This document shows positions 7,240 to 16,633 of a stretch of DNA of 24,475 nucleotides, piece after piece (the stretch's first letter is position 1; every line of letters starts with the position of its first letter). The position numbers and the translations under genes are program-made. Origin of the DNA: Oscillospiraceae bacterium (GTDB lineage Bacteria > Bacillota > Clostridia > Oscillospirales > Oscillospiraceae); assembly GCA_017936205.1 (NCBI GenBank), contig JAGBGB010000330.1, positions 1 to 24,475 on the forward strand, written 5' to 3'. The notes beneath the pieces were generated by a model, which worked only from the letters and a program-made list of their open reading frames with translations, was not told the DNA's origin and did not search any database.

Positions 7240-8041
7240 TATATATGTCTTTCATTTGAGTCATAATTTGCGCAAGTTGTTCGATTTCGGAATTTCGCCT
7301 CTTTGCCAGTTCTGTAAACAATCGATACACGGTATTCGTAGCAACTGATAAGTCCGGTGGGATGGACCCGATTGTGCAAGGAAGTTGGATCACACAGTCG
7401 CTATTCTCACTCAAAAATCCATTGTCAGAATCCGTTATAAGGACTACTGTTGCACCCATTTCTTTCGCTATAGAAAGAGCAGCTATATCCTTGTTACAAT
7501 ACTTACCGAGAATTACAGCCATCATGACATCTCCCGGGCCTATGTGCGATAAAGTATGAAGATACTCCTCATGCAGTCCCAATAAGCACTGTATATGAGC
7601 ACACATATACTCCGCACAAAGACCCACATAATGAACTACAGGGCGTGCAATCCCACTACCGTATATGTACAAATCACGCAAATGAGTCAGACATTCTACC
7701 CCATTCTGAATCTGACTGTCGCAGTTTTCGATACATTTATCATTGATTGAAGCAGCTTCAACAGCAGCCTCCATTGACGGTTGCTCCGCAGAGGTACTAT
7801 AAAACTGCGTCATTATCACTTGCTGTAGGGCCTTTTGTAATTCAGGGAAGCCTTTATATCCAAGATCAGAAGCAAGCCTGACAACTGTGGATTCTGATAC
7901 TTTTACGTTCTTCCCGATCACAGCAGCCGTCTGGAATGCTGCCTCATGAGGATGATCCAGAATATATTGCGCAGCGTTTTTCTTCCCCTTAGAAAGCAAA
8001 AGCATCTTCTCTCGTAGGGTCTGAAGAATATTCTGATCCAT
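7223..8041 (-). CDS. MurR/RpiR-family transcriptional regulator
   Basis: It has an N-terminal helix-turn-helix of RpiR type (about residues 1-80, with KNAAQYILDHP and SESTVVRLASDLGYKGF) and a C-terminal SIS sugar-phosphate-binding domain (about 110-260, with DLYIYGSGIARPV). Members usually sense a phosphosugar and control sugar or amino-sugar catabolism. No sugar genes are nearby, so the target is unknown. I chose ATG at 8041 (272 residues): it lies one base after the upstream stop and has GGGAG at seven bases. A longer frame to 8077 would overlap the upstream gene by 35 bases without an SD. Confidence 0.85.
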   Translation of the reverse strand: MDQNILQTLREKMLLLSKGKKNAAQYILDHPHEAAFQTAAVIGKNVKVSESTVVRLASDLGYKGFPELQKALQQVIMTQFYSTSAEQPSMEAAVEAASINDKCIENCDSQIQNGVECLTHLRDLYIYGSGIARPVVHYVGLCAEYMCAHIQCLLGLHEEYLHTLSHIGPGDVMMAVILGKYCNKDIAALSIAKEMGATVVLITDSDNGFLSENSDCVIQLPCTIGSIPPDLSVATNTVYRLFTELAKRRNSEIEQLAQIMTQMKDIYNGKEF

Positions 8042-8042
8042 G

Positions 8043-8744
8043 TCAAGACTCCCTTCCCAGACTACGTAGCTCATCATCGTTTAAATATCGCCACTTCCCT
8101 ACAGCCAGATCCCCTAAGCTTATGGGGCCCTCCTTCACTCTGCACAGACGCCGTACCTCAAGGTGTGCTGCCTCACACATACGACGGATCTGACGATTTC
8201 TTCCTTCATAAATCGTGATTTCAAAGCAAGTCTTTTGTCCCGAAGAGCGAATAAGCCTTACCTGAGGTGCTTTAATTCGATATCCATCCAGAATAATAGG
8301 ACGGCGGAGCAAGCATTCCGCATCTTTTGATGCACCGGTCACGGTAACATGATAGGTTTTCGCAATATCTCCTTTAGGATGCATCAAGCGATTTGCAAAT
8401 CCACCGTCATTGGTAAACAGCAATAACCCCTCCGAGTCGTAATCAAGGCGACCAATTGGGTATACCCTGCACCCGCAATCTACCAGTTCAGCTACCGTAG
8501 GTCTGCCTCTCTCATCAGACATAGTCGTCACATACCCTCTGGGCTTGTTCAGCATAAGGTAAACAAACCTTTCTTTTCGGGGCAAGGGATTTCCGTCGAC
8601 CAGGACAACATCTGTCTCACAGGCAGAATCCCCCAAAGACGCCACAATCCCATTTACCGTAACCCTTCCTTCGCTGATCCATTGCTCCGCAGTCCGGCGA
8701 GAGCATAGTCCACAGGAGGCAATCAGTTTCTGTAATCGTTCCAT
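8043..8744 (-). CDS. rluB: rRNA pseudouridine synthase, RsuA/RluB/RluE/RluF family
   Basis: It isomerises specific uridines in rRNA to pseudouridine. An N-terminal S4 RNA-binding domain (1-60, RLQKLIASCGLCSRRTAE) is followed by the catalytic domain with KPRGYVTT and the motif GRLDYDSEGLLLFTNDG, whose D101 is the catalytic aspartate. GRNRQIRRM, also typical, follows near residue 180. The 233-residue length is normal. Position downstream of scpAB recalls the Firmicutes arrangement with RluB, which supports that name, but RsuA-type 16S specificity cannot be excluded. The SD GGGAG lies within the last codons of dacF, implying coupling. Confidence 0.88.
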   Translation of the reverse strand: MERLQKLIASCGLCSRRTAEQWISEGRVTVNGIVASLGDSACETDVVLVDGNPLPRKERFVYLMLNKPRGYVTTMSDERGRPTVAELVDCGCRVYPIGRLDYDSEGLLLFTNDGGFANRLMHPKGDIAKTYHVTVTGASKDAECLLRRPIILDGYRIKAPQVRLIRSSGQKTCFEITIYEGRNRQIRRMCEAAHLEVRRLCRVKEGPISLGDLAVGKWRYLNDDELRSLGRES

Positions 8745-8747
8745 ACT

Positions 8748-9764
8748 TTACTTCTCCCATTTCAATTGCAAAGTATCCACACACAAATTTCCAATATAAA
8801 CATCTGCGAATACGATCCCCTGTGCATCTAAAGCAATTCTGGGGTAGCGAATTATCACAGAAATCATTTCATTCTCCATCACATAAGCAAAGTGATCCTC
8901 CATCGACAATAAGGATGCTACAGATCCATCCATAATAGGCAGTCGTCCTATGATTTGTCCGGAGCTGATAATTCTTCGGCGTTCGTAGAGAGAATATCCG
9001 AAGGAAAATAGCTGCATATGATCATGCCAATCATTTCCATCACAAATCGTCACTGCGATCAGCGTTCTGCCATTTTGCCTTGCTGCAGAAACTAAAATAC
9101 GCCCTGCAGCCTTGGTATAGCCAGTTTTGACCCCAATGATCCCATCCATCATCCAGAGAAGACGATTATGATTTCTCAAGGCTCTGTTCCCAATTTTTAC
9201 TTCCTTCTTAGACACGATCTCTTGAAAGTGTGGCAGCTTTAATGCGTAGCGGGTCAAAAGAGCAAGATCATAAGCAGTAGAATAGTGTTCCTTACCATCC
9301 AAGCCATTTGGATTCTCGAAATGCGTATGCTCCAAGCCCAATTCTTCCGCACGAGAATTCATTGTATCTACAAACTTGAGAACACTTCCGCTACAGGCAA
9401 TAGCCAGTGCAACAGCCGCATCATTCCCTGAGTGAAGCATCATACCATAAAGCAAGTCGGAAATAGACATACGCTCCCCTGCCTTAAGATATAAAGAGGA
9501 TCCCTCGATCCCAACCGCCTCAGGAGAGACGACAATTTGATCCGTTATATCACATTGCTCCAGAACCACTACAGCAGTCATAATCTTCGTAGTGCTAGCG
9601 ATCAAAGATCGGGAATGTTCTTGTTTCGCACTTAAGACCCTGCCTGTATCCGCATCCATTAAAATGTGGCTTTTTGCAGAAGTACTCGGCATAGCATAAG
9701 CTACGGCTGTAAAAAGGGCGGCGACAAGAATTAGTGCCACCGCCCTGCTGATCATCTTTTTCAT
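8748..9764 (-). CDS. dacF: D-alanyl-D-alanine carboxypeptidase (DacF-like, peptidase S11)
   Basis: This low-molecular-weight penicillin-binding protein trims the terminal D-alanine from peptidoglycan stem peptides outside the membrane. The signal peptide is clear (about 1-24, hydrophobic core ALILVAALFTAVAYA). The three active-site motifs are present: SxxK as S57-T-T-K60, SxN as S112-G-N114, and K213-T-G215. A beta-rich C-terminal part follows. At 338 residues it is somewhat short for the family, and no C-terminal amphipathic anchor is obvious. The neighbouring spore gene gerW supports a DacF-like, sporulation-linked role, but this is inference. The start is ATG 9764 with GGTGA six bases upstream; ATG 9755 with GAGGA nine bases upstream is equally possible. 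Confidence 0.9.
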   Translation of the reverse strand: MKKMISRAVALILVAALFTAVAYAMPSTSAKSHILMDADTGRVLSAKQEHSRSLIASTTKIMTAVVVLEQCDITDQIVVSPEAVGIEGSSLYLKAGERMSISDLLYGMMLHSGNDAAVALAIACSGSVLKFVDTMNSRAEELGLEHTHFENPNGLDGKEHYSTAYDLALLTRYALKLPHFQEIVSKKEVKIGNRALRNHNRLLWMMDGIIGVKTGYTKAAGRILVSAARQNGRTLIAVTICDGNDWHDHMQLFSFGYSLYERRRIISSGQIIGRLPIMDGSVASLLSMEDHFAYVMENEMISVIIRYPRIALDAQGIVFADVYIGNLCVDTLQLKWEK

Positions 9765-9811
9765 TCCTCATCACCGCAGATAGCATCTGCAGATTAGAGA
9801 AAAATATGCAC

Positions 9812-10204
9812 TTAATTCTGTTCCGATTGGGAGGATGTCCGATTATTCAGAAGATCAGATAGCTTGTCCACCAAACCGGGGAGCTGTTCAATCAGACGGT
9901 CTGCTGATGTCTTAGCAGGTTCATCAACAGGAACCACACGGATTCGTTCCCCCTGTAGGATAATAAAAGCCACAGGACTCAGACTGACACCACAGCCAAT
10001 ACCGCCTCCGAAGCTTCCTTCCAAGCCGGCTGCTTTGTTCGCAAGATCTGCACCACCGGAAGCAAGGCCAACGGTAATCTTAGAAACAGGAATGATCGTA
10101 GTATCTCCGACGACAATGGATTGGCCAACAACCATGTTTGCATCAGCCATATCTCTGATTCTCGACAGAGAAGCATTCAGAACCTCAGATACATTTTTAC
10201 TCAT
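9812..10204 (-). CDS. GerW/YtfJ-family sporulation protein
   Basis: This 130-residue protein has the layout of the Spore_YtfJ family: an N-terminal helix (SEVLNASLSRIRDMADANMVVG), a beta segment around GDTTIIPVSKITVGLASGG, a glycine-rich EGSFGGGIGCGVSLSPVAF, and a charged C-terminus. In Bacillus subtilis YtfJ (GerW) is a spore protein needed for normal germination. It is soluble, with no signal peptide. I chose ATG 10204, which overlaps scpB by eight bases with GGAAGGTG six bases upstream; the longer frame to 10264 would overlap scpB by 68 bases. It lies between scpB and dacF. Confidence 0.87.
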   Translation of the reverse strand: MSKNVSEVLNASLSRIRDMADANMVVGQSIVVGDTTIIPVSKITVGLASGGADLANKAAGLEGSFGGGIGCGVSLSPVAFIILQGERIRVVPVDEPAKTSADRLIEQLPGLVDKLSDLLNNRTSSQSEQN

Positions 10205-10757
10205 GTTCAGCACCTTCCTTATCTTCTTCAGGCAGCTCCCGTTTACCGAACTGCATTTTTTCAATTTCAGGTAGATCTTCTAAGGACTCCAGTCCAAAGG
10301 TTCGCAAAAAATCCGCTGTGGTGCGATATAAAATAGGTCTGCCGGGAACATTTAACCGTCCACACTCTTCAATTAGATGCTTATTCATGAGTGCGGAAAC
10401 AGAATAAGAGCTGTCAACTCCTCTAAGCTGTTCCACATAAGCTTTGGTAGCGGGCTGATAATAGGCAATGATCGTGAGCGTCTCAAGCTGAGAGGAGGAT
10501 AGCTTAGGTGGCTTCCTAGTCTCCAGTGCCTTAGTAACATAGGCAGACATTTCTCCGGAGGAACACATTTGATAAGCTTGGTCAAGTCGAACAATGCGGA
10601 TCCCTCTTCGCTGGAACGAATACTCATCCATTAGGCTTCTGGCTGCATCCTCTATCTCACTTGTATCACATTCAGCAGTTTTTGCCAAGCGATCAAGCTC
10701 AACCGGCTCACCGGCGGCAAAAAGAACCGCCTCAATAATACGCTTAACTTGATCCAT
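10197..10757 (-). CDS. scpB: Segregation and condensation protein B
   Basis: ScpB is the winged-helix (kite) subunit of the SMC-ScpA-ScpB condensin, which organises and separates replicated chromosomes. The 186 residues show the family's features: an opening IIEAVLFAAGEPV, the KPPKLSSSQLETLTIIAYYQP segment near the middle, and VDSSYSVSALMNKHLIEECGR with RPILYRTTADFLRTFGL toward the end. ATG overlaps the end of scpA by 14 bases and has GGAGG six bases upstream. The charged tail (about 20 residues) is probably disordered. Confidence 0.95.
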   Translation of the reverse strand: MDQVKRIIEAVLFAAGEPVELDRLAKTAECDTSEIEDAARSLMDEYSFQRRGIRIVRLDQAYQMCSSGEMSAYVTKALETRKPPKLSSSQLETLTIIAYYQPATKAYVEQLRGVDSSYSVSALMNKHLIEECGRLNVPGRPILYRTTADFLRTFGLESLEDLPEIEKMQFGKRELPEEDKEGAEHE

Positions 10758-11544
10758 CTATTGCCTCCATCTCGCCATCCGGCATCTTTTTAAAATGCAC
10801 ATCAATATCATCGTTGTCCCCTTCGATCACAACAGAATTTGTTCGGCACAACTCAAGAACAGCAAGAAAGGTAGCTACGATCTCACTGCGACTTTTACTT
10901 CCACGGAAGAGTGCTTTGAACTTTTCAACACCCTTCATCAAGAGGCGCTTTAGTAGTTGTGCTGCCTTTTTAGTCACAGGGTAAGGCTCCGCACCTACAA
11001 TTCCCTGGAAATTAGATACAGGTGGGGGCATTTTTCTTTCGTTCCGCTCAGCGATCATATTAAACGCCTTAAGCAAATCCTCTGGCTCGTGCTTATAACG
11101 GTAGGTGGGATCCACCTTAAGAGGTTCAGGCTGTTTGATAAACAAGTTGCATCCGATCTCGTTGCGAGGCTCCAAGAATCCGATGGCCGTGCGAATCTGT
11201 TCAAAAGCCGCTGCGCGCTGCTTCTCCTCAAGAGATCGGATCAAAAGCTCCATCTCACTCAAGGCTTCTTCTCGCTCCGCAGCGGAAAGGAGCATCTTCG
11301 TCTTGATCAGCATTAAATGGGATGCCATTGCAATAAACTCGCTGGCAATCTCCATATCCATACGCTTCATCTCATCCAAATAAGCAAGATACTGCTCTAA
11401 TATGGAAGTAATGCTAACATCTTCAATATCGATTTTATTCTTACTGAGAAGTTGAAGAATCACGCCTAAGGGACCATCAAAGTCCGCAGGCAGTTCTCCA
11501 TTGGTTCTCATGATCCCGCTCAGGTGGTATGTGGGTTCATTCAT
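10744..11544 (-). CDS. scpA: Segregation and condensation protein A
   Basis: ScpA is the kleisin that bridges the SMC heads and binds ScpB. The 266 residues begin with the diagnostic DFDGPLGVILQLLSKNKIDIEDVSI and EFIAMASHLMLIKTKMLL region and end in a winged-helix (about 200-260, VATFLAVLELCR). ATG 11544 is favoured, with GAGGA seven bases upstream; a TTG one codon earlier is possible. It is the first gene of its unit and follows a promoter-like sequence. The scpA-scpB pairing supports both names. Confidence 0.94.
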   Translation of the reverse strand: MNEPTYHLSGIMRTNGELPADFDGPLGVILQLLSKNKIDIEDVSITSILEQYLAYLDEMKRMDMEIASEFIAMASHLMLIKTKMLLSAAEREEALSEMELLIRSLEEKQRAAAFEQIRTAIGFLEPRNEIGCNLFIKQPEPLKVDPTYRYKHEPEDLLKAFNMIAERNERKMPPPVSNFQGIVGAEPYPVTKKAAQLLKRLLMKGVEKFKALFRGSKSRSEIVATFLAVLELCRTNSVVIEGDNDDIDVHFKKMPDGEMEAIDGSS

Positions 11545-11579
11545 CAAACAATCCTCAAAACTACATACATTTTATATAT

Positions 11580-11608
11580 AGTATATCATTCTTTTCCAAC
11601 CAACGCAA
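11580..11608 (-). promoter_or_regulatory. Putative promoter of the scpA unit
   Basis: On the - strand TTGCGT (11608-11603) and TATACT (11585-11580) are separated by 17 bases, about 35 bases before the scpA start. Each hexamer matches consensus imperfectly (-35 three to four of six, -10 five of six). The 87-base gap after engB holds no clear terminator, so read-through from engB is also possible. Confidence 0.55.
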
Positions 11609-11631
11609 CAGAAAATTTACGCAAAGCAGAA

Positions 11632-12222
11632 TTAATTAGTATTACAAGCCGTCATTAAAACAGACAGTAATTCCGATCTACCGGTTCCTTTCTCCGCAGA
11701 GAATGGGATCAGCTTTGTACCCTCGTCCAATTTAAGGCACTGGCGAATCCTGCTCATATTCGGTTCAACCTCTCTGGGCTTCAGCTTATCCAGCTTATTT
11801 GCAACAACAACAAATGGGCGCCCTGTGCTCTGGAACAGTTCGCACATAACCACATCTAACTTCGTAGGCTCATGACGGGCATCTACGATCAACACACCCA
11901 GAGTAATCAAATCAGACTGAGCAAAATAAGCCTCCATCAAACGACCCCAGCGTTCCTTCTCGGATGCAGCAACCTGAGCATAGCCATATCCCGGCAGATC
12001 CACAAAGTATGCCTTCTTATCCACTGCAAAATAATTAATATGGATGGTCTTTCCGGGCTTCTGACCAACTCGCGCGAAGTTCTTCCGCTGCAAAATGCAG
12101 TTTAATACAGAAGATTTTCCAACATTAGATTTGCCCGAAAATGCGATCTGAGGCAAGCCATCTCGCATAAAATCAGCGGGTCGAGCGGCAGATTTTAGGA
12201 ATTCTACTTTTTGAAGATTCAT
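11632..12222 (-). CDS. engB: Ribosome biogenesis GTPase EngB (YsxC/YihA)
   Basis: EngB is a GTPase needed for late assembly of the large ribosomal subunit. All the G motifs are visible in 196 residues: G1 SGKSNVGKSS (29-38), G2 around PGKT, G3 DLPGYGYAQ, G4 NKLDK and G5 SAEKG. ATG overlaps the lon stop as ATGA. Clustering with tig, clpP, clpX and lon is common in Firmicutes (lon-ysxC in B. subtilis), which supports the identification. Confidence 0.96.
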   Translation of the reverse strand: MNLQKVEFLKSAARPADFMRDGLPQIAFSGKSNVGKSSVLNCILQRKNFARVGQKPGKTIHINYFAVDKKAYFVDLPGYGYAQVAASEKERWGRLMEAYFAQSDLITLGVLIVDARHEPTKLDVVMCELFQSTGRPFVVVANKLDKLKPREVEPNMSRIRQCLKLDEGTKLIPFSAEKGTGRSELLSVLMTACNTN

Positions 12223-14633
12223 TGTCTAATACCAGCCTTTGAAGAAGTATTGTCCGTAGGTGCAGGAATGGCTGCGAGCTTTTTCTGAGATTCCTTGATC
12301 TGTTCAGGAGGGAAGCACAGTGCTGCCTCAATCACTGAGTCCACATGCTCCACAAGAATAAAATTCAGGCTACGCCGAACCGTTTGATCGATTTCTTCAA
12401 GATCCTTCTCATTCTCACTGGGAATGATTACCGTCTTAATCCCGGCTCTGAGAGCTGCCATGGTCTTCTCTTTTAGCCCTCCAATAGGAAGCACACGACC
12501 TCTGATAGAGATCTCACCTGTCATAGCAAGGTCACGGCGAACCGGATTGCCCGTAAGCGCAGATACTAAGGCAGTACATACTGCAATTCCGGCAGACGGA
12601 CCATCCTTGGGGACAGCACCCTCCGGGAAATGAACATGAATATCCCTCGTCTTATAGAATTCAGCATCTATAGAGAGCTTCTTTGCTCTGGAACGAATAT
12701 AGCTCATTGCGGCATGCACGGACTCCTTCATAACATCACCAAGGTTTCCGGTCAGGTCTAATTTTCCACTTCCCTCGACAACATTACACTCCACTTCAAG
12801 TGTTTCGCCCCCAACAGAGGTCCACGCCAAACCGGTGACCAGGCCAACTGTATCCTTGGGCGGAAGCTTCGCAGGAAGGATTTTGCGAGGACCAAGGAAC
12901 TCCTCTAAGCTTCCCGCAGTCACTGAAAGACGATGGATGTCCGGATCAGAAACGAGCTTCATGGCTGCCTTGCGGCACATGTTCGCAATTTGTCTTTCAA
13001 GATTACGGACACCGGATTCACGAGTGTAGCATTGGATCATCTCACGAATCGCATCATCTGTAATTCGAAGCTGGCTTTTCTTTAGCCCATGCTTCTGAAG
13101 CTGCTTCCCAAGCAAATGATTCTTGACAATGGACAGCTTCTCCTCGTCTGTGTAGGAATTGAGTTCAATAACCTCCATACGATCCAACAATGGACGTGGG
13201 ATAGTGTCCAAGGTATTCGCAGTGGTAATAAACATACAGCCACTGAGATCATAGGGGAATTCCAAATAATTATCTCGGAAGCTTCCGTTCTGCTCGCTAT
13301 CCAAAACTTCCAAAAGAGCTGCAGATGGATCTCCGCGATAATCTCTACCAATCTTGTCGATCTCATCCAATAGGAGTAGAGGATTATTGCTTCCACATTG
13401 GGTTATGGCAGAAATAATTCTGCCCGGCATAGCACCGATATAGGTCTTTCGATGCCCACGGATCTCTGATTCATCATGAATACCGCCGAGAGAAAGTCTT
13501 GCAAGTTTTCGGTTCAAGGCTTTGGCAACACTCATTGCAATAGAAGTTTTACCAACTCCGGGAGGGCCTACCAGACAAATGATCGGTCCCGACATATTAG
13601 GAGCAAGCTGCCTTACGGCAAGAACCTCTAAAATGCGTTCTTTCACCTTATAAAGTCCAAAATGATCCTGGTCAAGGATCTTCCGCGCCTGATCAACACT
13701 CACCCGTTCCTTTGTTGTAATATTCCAAGGTAAAGATAGTGCTGTATCCAAGTAGGTACGGATCACTGATGCTTCCGCAGATCCATATCCCTGCTTGCCC
13801 AGACGATGAACTTCCTTCCTTAGCTTAACACGAATCTCCTGAGGAATCTGGAGGGCTTCAATTTTTTTCTTATATTCGTCCAGCTCCTCTTCGTCCTCGT
13901 TTTCACCCAATTCTGTACGAATTGCTTTAAGCTGCTCACGCAGATAATAATCATTCTGACCTTTTTCAATATTCTGCTGGGTCAAATCATGAATATGATT
14001 CTCGAGACGCAGAACATTCAGCTCATGAGCAAATAGCTTGTTGACAGTTTCAAGCCTACGAACAGGGTGAAGCTGCTGCAAGACCTTCATTTTTTCCTTA
14101 AAATCAAATGTAGCAGCATGAGCCATAAGGTCAGCAATATATCCCGGCTCTCTGGAAGACAGGATCTTGATCATAGTCTCCTGCACAGGACGCTTAGATA
14201 ATTCAAGGAACTCATCAAAAAGCTCCGCAGACACTCTGCATAGAGCTTCCAGCTTATCCACACTAATGCGGAATTCCGTATCAGGCAGTTGCTCCACTCG
14301 TGCACTAAGGAATGGAGTGGTTTGTACCGCATCCGTGATCTTTGCACGGTACTCTCCGTGTACAAGAATGCGTACCGTATCCCCTACGGACTTCATTAAC
14401 TGGCGCACCTGTACCACTGTACCAACCGGATATAGCTGATCAAAGCTTGGATCATCATTTTCTATATCGAACTGAGTAACCAGAAAAATTCTCTGATCCT
14501 TGGACATTGCTTTCTCTAAAGCACGGACAGATTTTTCTCTGGCAACATCAAAATGCATTACTGTATTAGGGAATGCCGTCATGCCTCTAAGGGCCAGAAC
14601 GGGCATTCTTTCAGAACGAATTACTTCATTCAT
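12219..14633 (-). CDS. lon: ATP-dependent protease Lon (LonA type)
   Basis: Lon is a soluble hexameric AAA+ protease that degrades misfolded and regulatory proteins. Domains in 804 residues: an N-terminal substrate-binding LON domain (about 8-200), a helical segment with a charged stretch near 245-260, the AAA+ module with Walker A GPPGVGKT (356-363) and Walker B LLLLDEID (about 419-426), and the S16 protease domain with catalytic S680 in PKDGPSAG and the lysine in GGLKEK (721-723). The absence of a membrane segment between Walker motifs argues against LonB. ATG is preceded by AAGGAG at seven bases. Lon is separated from clpX by 124 bases containing a hairpin. No CIRCE or CtsR operator was recognised. 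Confidence 0.97.
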   Translation of the reverse strand: MNEVIRSERMPVLALRGMTAFPNTVMHFDVAREKSVRALEKAMSKDQRIFLVTQFDIENDDPSFDQLYPVGTVVQVRQLMKSVGDTVRILVHGEYRAKITDAVQTTPFLSARVEQLPDTEFRISVDKLEALCRVSAELFDEFLELSKRPVQETMIKILSSREPGYIADLMAHAATFDFKEKMKVLQQLHPVRRLETVNKLFAHELNVLRLENHIHDLTQQNIEKGQNDYYLREQLKAIRTELGENEDEEELDEYKKKIEALQIPQEIRVKLRKEVHRLGKQGYGSAEASVIRTYLDTALSLPWNITTKERVSVDQARKILDQDHFGLYKVKERILEVLAVRQLAPNMSGPIICLVGPPGVGKTSIAMSVAKALNRKLARLSLGGIHDESEIRGHRKTYIGAMPGRIISAITQCGSNNPLLLLDEIDKIGRDYRGDPSAALLEVLDSEQNGSFRDNYLEFPYDLSGCMFITTANTLDTIPRPLLDRMEVIELNSYTDEEKLSIVKNHLLGKQLQKHGLKKSQLRITDDAIREMIQCYTRESGVRNLERQIANMCRKAAMKLVSDPDIHRLSVTAGSLEEFLGPRKILPAKLPPKDTVGLVTGLAWTSVGGETLEVECNVVEGSGKLDLTGNLGDVMKESVHAAMSYIRSRAKKLSIDAEFYKTRDIHVHFPEGAVPKDGPSAGIAVCTALVSALTGNPVRRDLAMTGEISIRGRVLPIGGLKEKTMAALRAGIKTVIIPSENEKDLEEIDQTVRRSLNFILVEHVDSVIEAALCFPPEQIKESQKKLAAIPAPTDNTSSKAGIRQ

Positions 14634-14653
14634 TGGGGTACTCCTTTACTACC

Positions 14654-14684
14654 AGAAAAGAGGGGGCATCTCTGCTCCCTCTCT
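14654..14684 (-). terminator. Hairpin with T-rich tail between clpX and lon
   Basis: On the - strand AGAGGGAGC (14682-14674) pairs with GCCCCCTCT (14667-14659), with one mismatch and a 6-base loop, and is followed by TTTTCT. The lon SD lies only a few bases further on. It could be a partial terminator or attenuator between clpX and lon. Most of the remaining 124-base gap shows nothing, apart from an 8-base-loop GATCCC/GGGATC hairpin just after the clpX stop. Confidence 0.5.
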
Positions 14685-14757
14685 TCTTTCGGTTTCGACT
14701 TCAACCTTGGAAACATTCGGATCAGAAGTCATTTCCTACGATCCCAATCTGTAGGGA

Positions 14758-15993
14758 TCAATCAGAATTCAGTGTGCGGTGCAAAATCTCAGGCTCTGTA
14801 CCGTTAAGCACACAGTCCTTAGTTATTCGCACAGAACAAATGCTGGGGTCGGAGGGAATTTCATACATGATCTTTGTCATCACGCTCTCCAGCACGGCTC
14901 TGAGGCCTCTGGCACCGATTTTGCGCTCAATCGCAAGAGCAGCAACAGCCTGAAGAGCTTCAGGATCAAATTCCAACGAAACATTATCAAGCTCAAACAA
15001 CTTTACATATTGTCTGCAAAGTGCATTTTTAGGTTCCGTAAGAATTCGAACAAGTTCTTCATTATGCAGGCTTGTCAAACTGGTGATCACAGGCAAACGG
15101 CCAACAAGCTCAGGGATGATACCGAACTTCAGCAGATCCTGAGGCTGAACCTGAGCAAACAGGGCACCAACATCCACCTCATGTTTAGACTTCAACTCAG
15201 ATCCAAAGCCCACGCTGGATCTATCTACTCTGCGCTCAATGATTTTATCCAAGCCATCAAATGCGCCACCACAAATAAACAAAATATTAGAGGTGTCAAC
15301 CTGGATAAACTCCTGCTGAGGATGCTTTCTTCCTCCCTGAGGAGGAACATTGGCAACAGTTCCCTCCAAAATTTTCAGAAGAGCCTGCTGTACACCCTCG
15401 CCGGAAACGTCGCGAGTAATGGACTTATTTTCGCTCTTTCGAGCGATCTTATCCATTTCGTCAATATATATGATACCTCTCTCAGCCAACTCCACATCGA
15501 AGTCAGCAGCCTGCAAAAGACGCAGAAGAATATTCTCAACATCTTCGCCAACATAGCCGGCTTCGGTCAGTGTAGTAGCATCTGCAATGGCGAAAGGTAC
15601 ATTCAGAATCTTAGCCAGGGTCTGAGCAAAGAGAGTCTTGCCGCAGCCTGTCGGTCCAATCAGGAGAATATTGCTCTTCTGCAACTCCACATCGGACTCT
15701 TCTCCGAAGTAAATACGCTTATAATGATTATAAACAGCAACTGCCAAAGCAATTTTAGCCTCATCCTGTCCAACAATGTATCCGTCCATGAACTCCTTGA
15801 TCTCTCTGGGAGTGGGCAAGCACTCAGGAACATCCTCAGAATGATCGGCAACTTCATACATGTCTTCCTGAATAAGCGTACTGCATACACTGACACATTC
15901 ATTGCAGATATAAACTCCGGGACCGGAAAGGATTCGTTTTACCTGCCCCTGCGTCTTTCCGCAAAAAGAGCAGTGAACTAATTTCTCAGCCAA
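14758..15993 (-). CDS. clpX: ATP-dependent Clp protease ATP-binding subunit ClpX
   Basis: ClpX unfolds substrates and feeds them to ClpP. With the start used here (TTG, 411 residues) the N-terminal zinc domain has C8, C11, C30 and C33 (HCSFCGK ... YICNEC). The AAA+ domain follows with Walker A GPTGCGKT (about 118-125), pore loop GYVG, Walker [10 protein letters not shown], and the later SVGFGSE and IGARGLR segments typical of ClpX. The TTG lies 13 bases after the clpP stop and has AAAGGAG at seven bases, giving the standard MAEKL-type N-terminus. An ATG at 16041 would add 16 unusual residues overlapping clpP. It is co-transcribed with clpP. Confidence 0.96.
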   Translation of the reverse strand: MAEKLVHCSFCGKTQGQVKRILSGPGVYICNECVSVCSTLIQEDMYEVADHSEDVPECLPTPREIKEFMDGYIVGQDEAKIALAVAVYNHYKRIYFGEESDVELQKSNILLIGPTGCGKTLFAQTLAKILNVPFAIADATTLTEAGYVGEDVENILLRLLQAADFDVELAERGIIYIDEMDKIARKSENKSITRDVSGEGVQQALLKILEGTVANVPPQGGRKHPQQEFIQVDTSNILFICGGAFDGLDKIIERRVDRSSVGFGSELKSKHEVDVGALFAQVQPQDLLKFGIIPELVGRLPVITSLTSLHNEELVRILTEPKNALCRQYVKLFELDNVSLEFDPEALQAVAALAIERKIGARGLRAVLESVMTKIMYEIPSDPSICSVRITKDCVLNGTEPEILHRTLNSD

Positions 15994-16006
15994 AATGTAT
16001 CTCCTT

Positions 16007-16588
16007 TTATCTCTGATAAATAACCTTATCAATGAGACCATAGGCTTTTGCTTCTTCAGCTGTCAGGAAATGATCTCTTTCACAGTCTCTGGTAATAGTT
16101 TCCAGATCCTTTCCGGTATTCTCTGCAAGAATCCGATTCAGACGCTCCTTCATGTCTAAAATTCGACGAGCTTGAATTTCTATATCCGTTGCCTGCCCCT
16201 GAGCACCACCGAGAGGCTGATGGATCATAACCTCCGCATTAGGCAGAGCAATACGCTTGCCCTTGGTGCCGGAAGACAGCAGGAAAGCTCCCATAGAAGC
16301 AGCCATGCCGATACAAATGGTAGAAACATCACACTTGATGTACTTCATGGTATCGTAAATAGCCATACCCGCTGTTACGGAGCCACCGGGGCTGTTGATG
16401 TAGAACTGGATGTCCTTATCGGGATCCTGCGCTTCCAGATATAACAGCTGGGCAACGATCAAGCTTGCAGTCACATCATTGACTTCCTCATAGAGGAAAA
16501 TAATACGGTCATTTAAAAGTCTGGAGAAAATGTCGTAGGATCTCTCGCCACGACTGGTTTGTTCAACTACATAGGGTACTAAACTCAT
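16007..16588 (-). CDS. clpP: ATP-dependent Clp protease proteolytic subunit
   Basis: ClpP is the barrel-shaped serine protease that works with ClpX. The 193 residues begin with the classic [20 protein letters not shown]. The catalytic triad is S98 (GMAASMGA), H123 (MIHQP) and D172. No propeptide is apparent. ATG 16588 is favoured, with AAAGGAG ending eight bases upstream; ATG 16594 would leave only two bases. The gene follows tig by 45 bases, the usual tig-clpP-clpX order. Confidence 0.97.
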   Translation of the reverse strand: MSLVPYVVEQTSRGERSYDIFSRLLNDRIIFLYEEVNDVTASLIVAQLLYLEAQDPDKDIQFYINSPGGSVTAGMAIYDTMKYIKCDVSTICIGMAASMGAFLLSSGTKGKRIALPNAEVMIHQPLGGAQGQATDIEIQARRILDMKERLNRILAENTGKDLETITRDCERDHFLTAEEAKAYGLIDKVIYQR

Positions 16589-16633
16589 GATCATAGCTCC
16601 TTTCAGAATGATTGTAACCGATGATCAGGTAAA

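Noticed and set aside
14634..14757. CIRCE or CtsR operator upstream of lon
   Set aside because: No TTAGCACTC-N9-GAGTGCTAA and no tandem GGTCAAA heptads were found.
14779..15981. 400-codon + strand open frame opposite clpX
   Set aside because: It is antisense to clpX with no SD or domain; the real gene has complete ClpX motifs.
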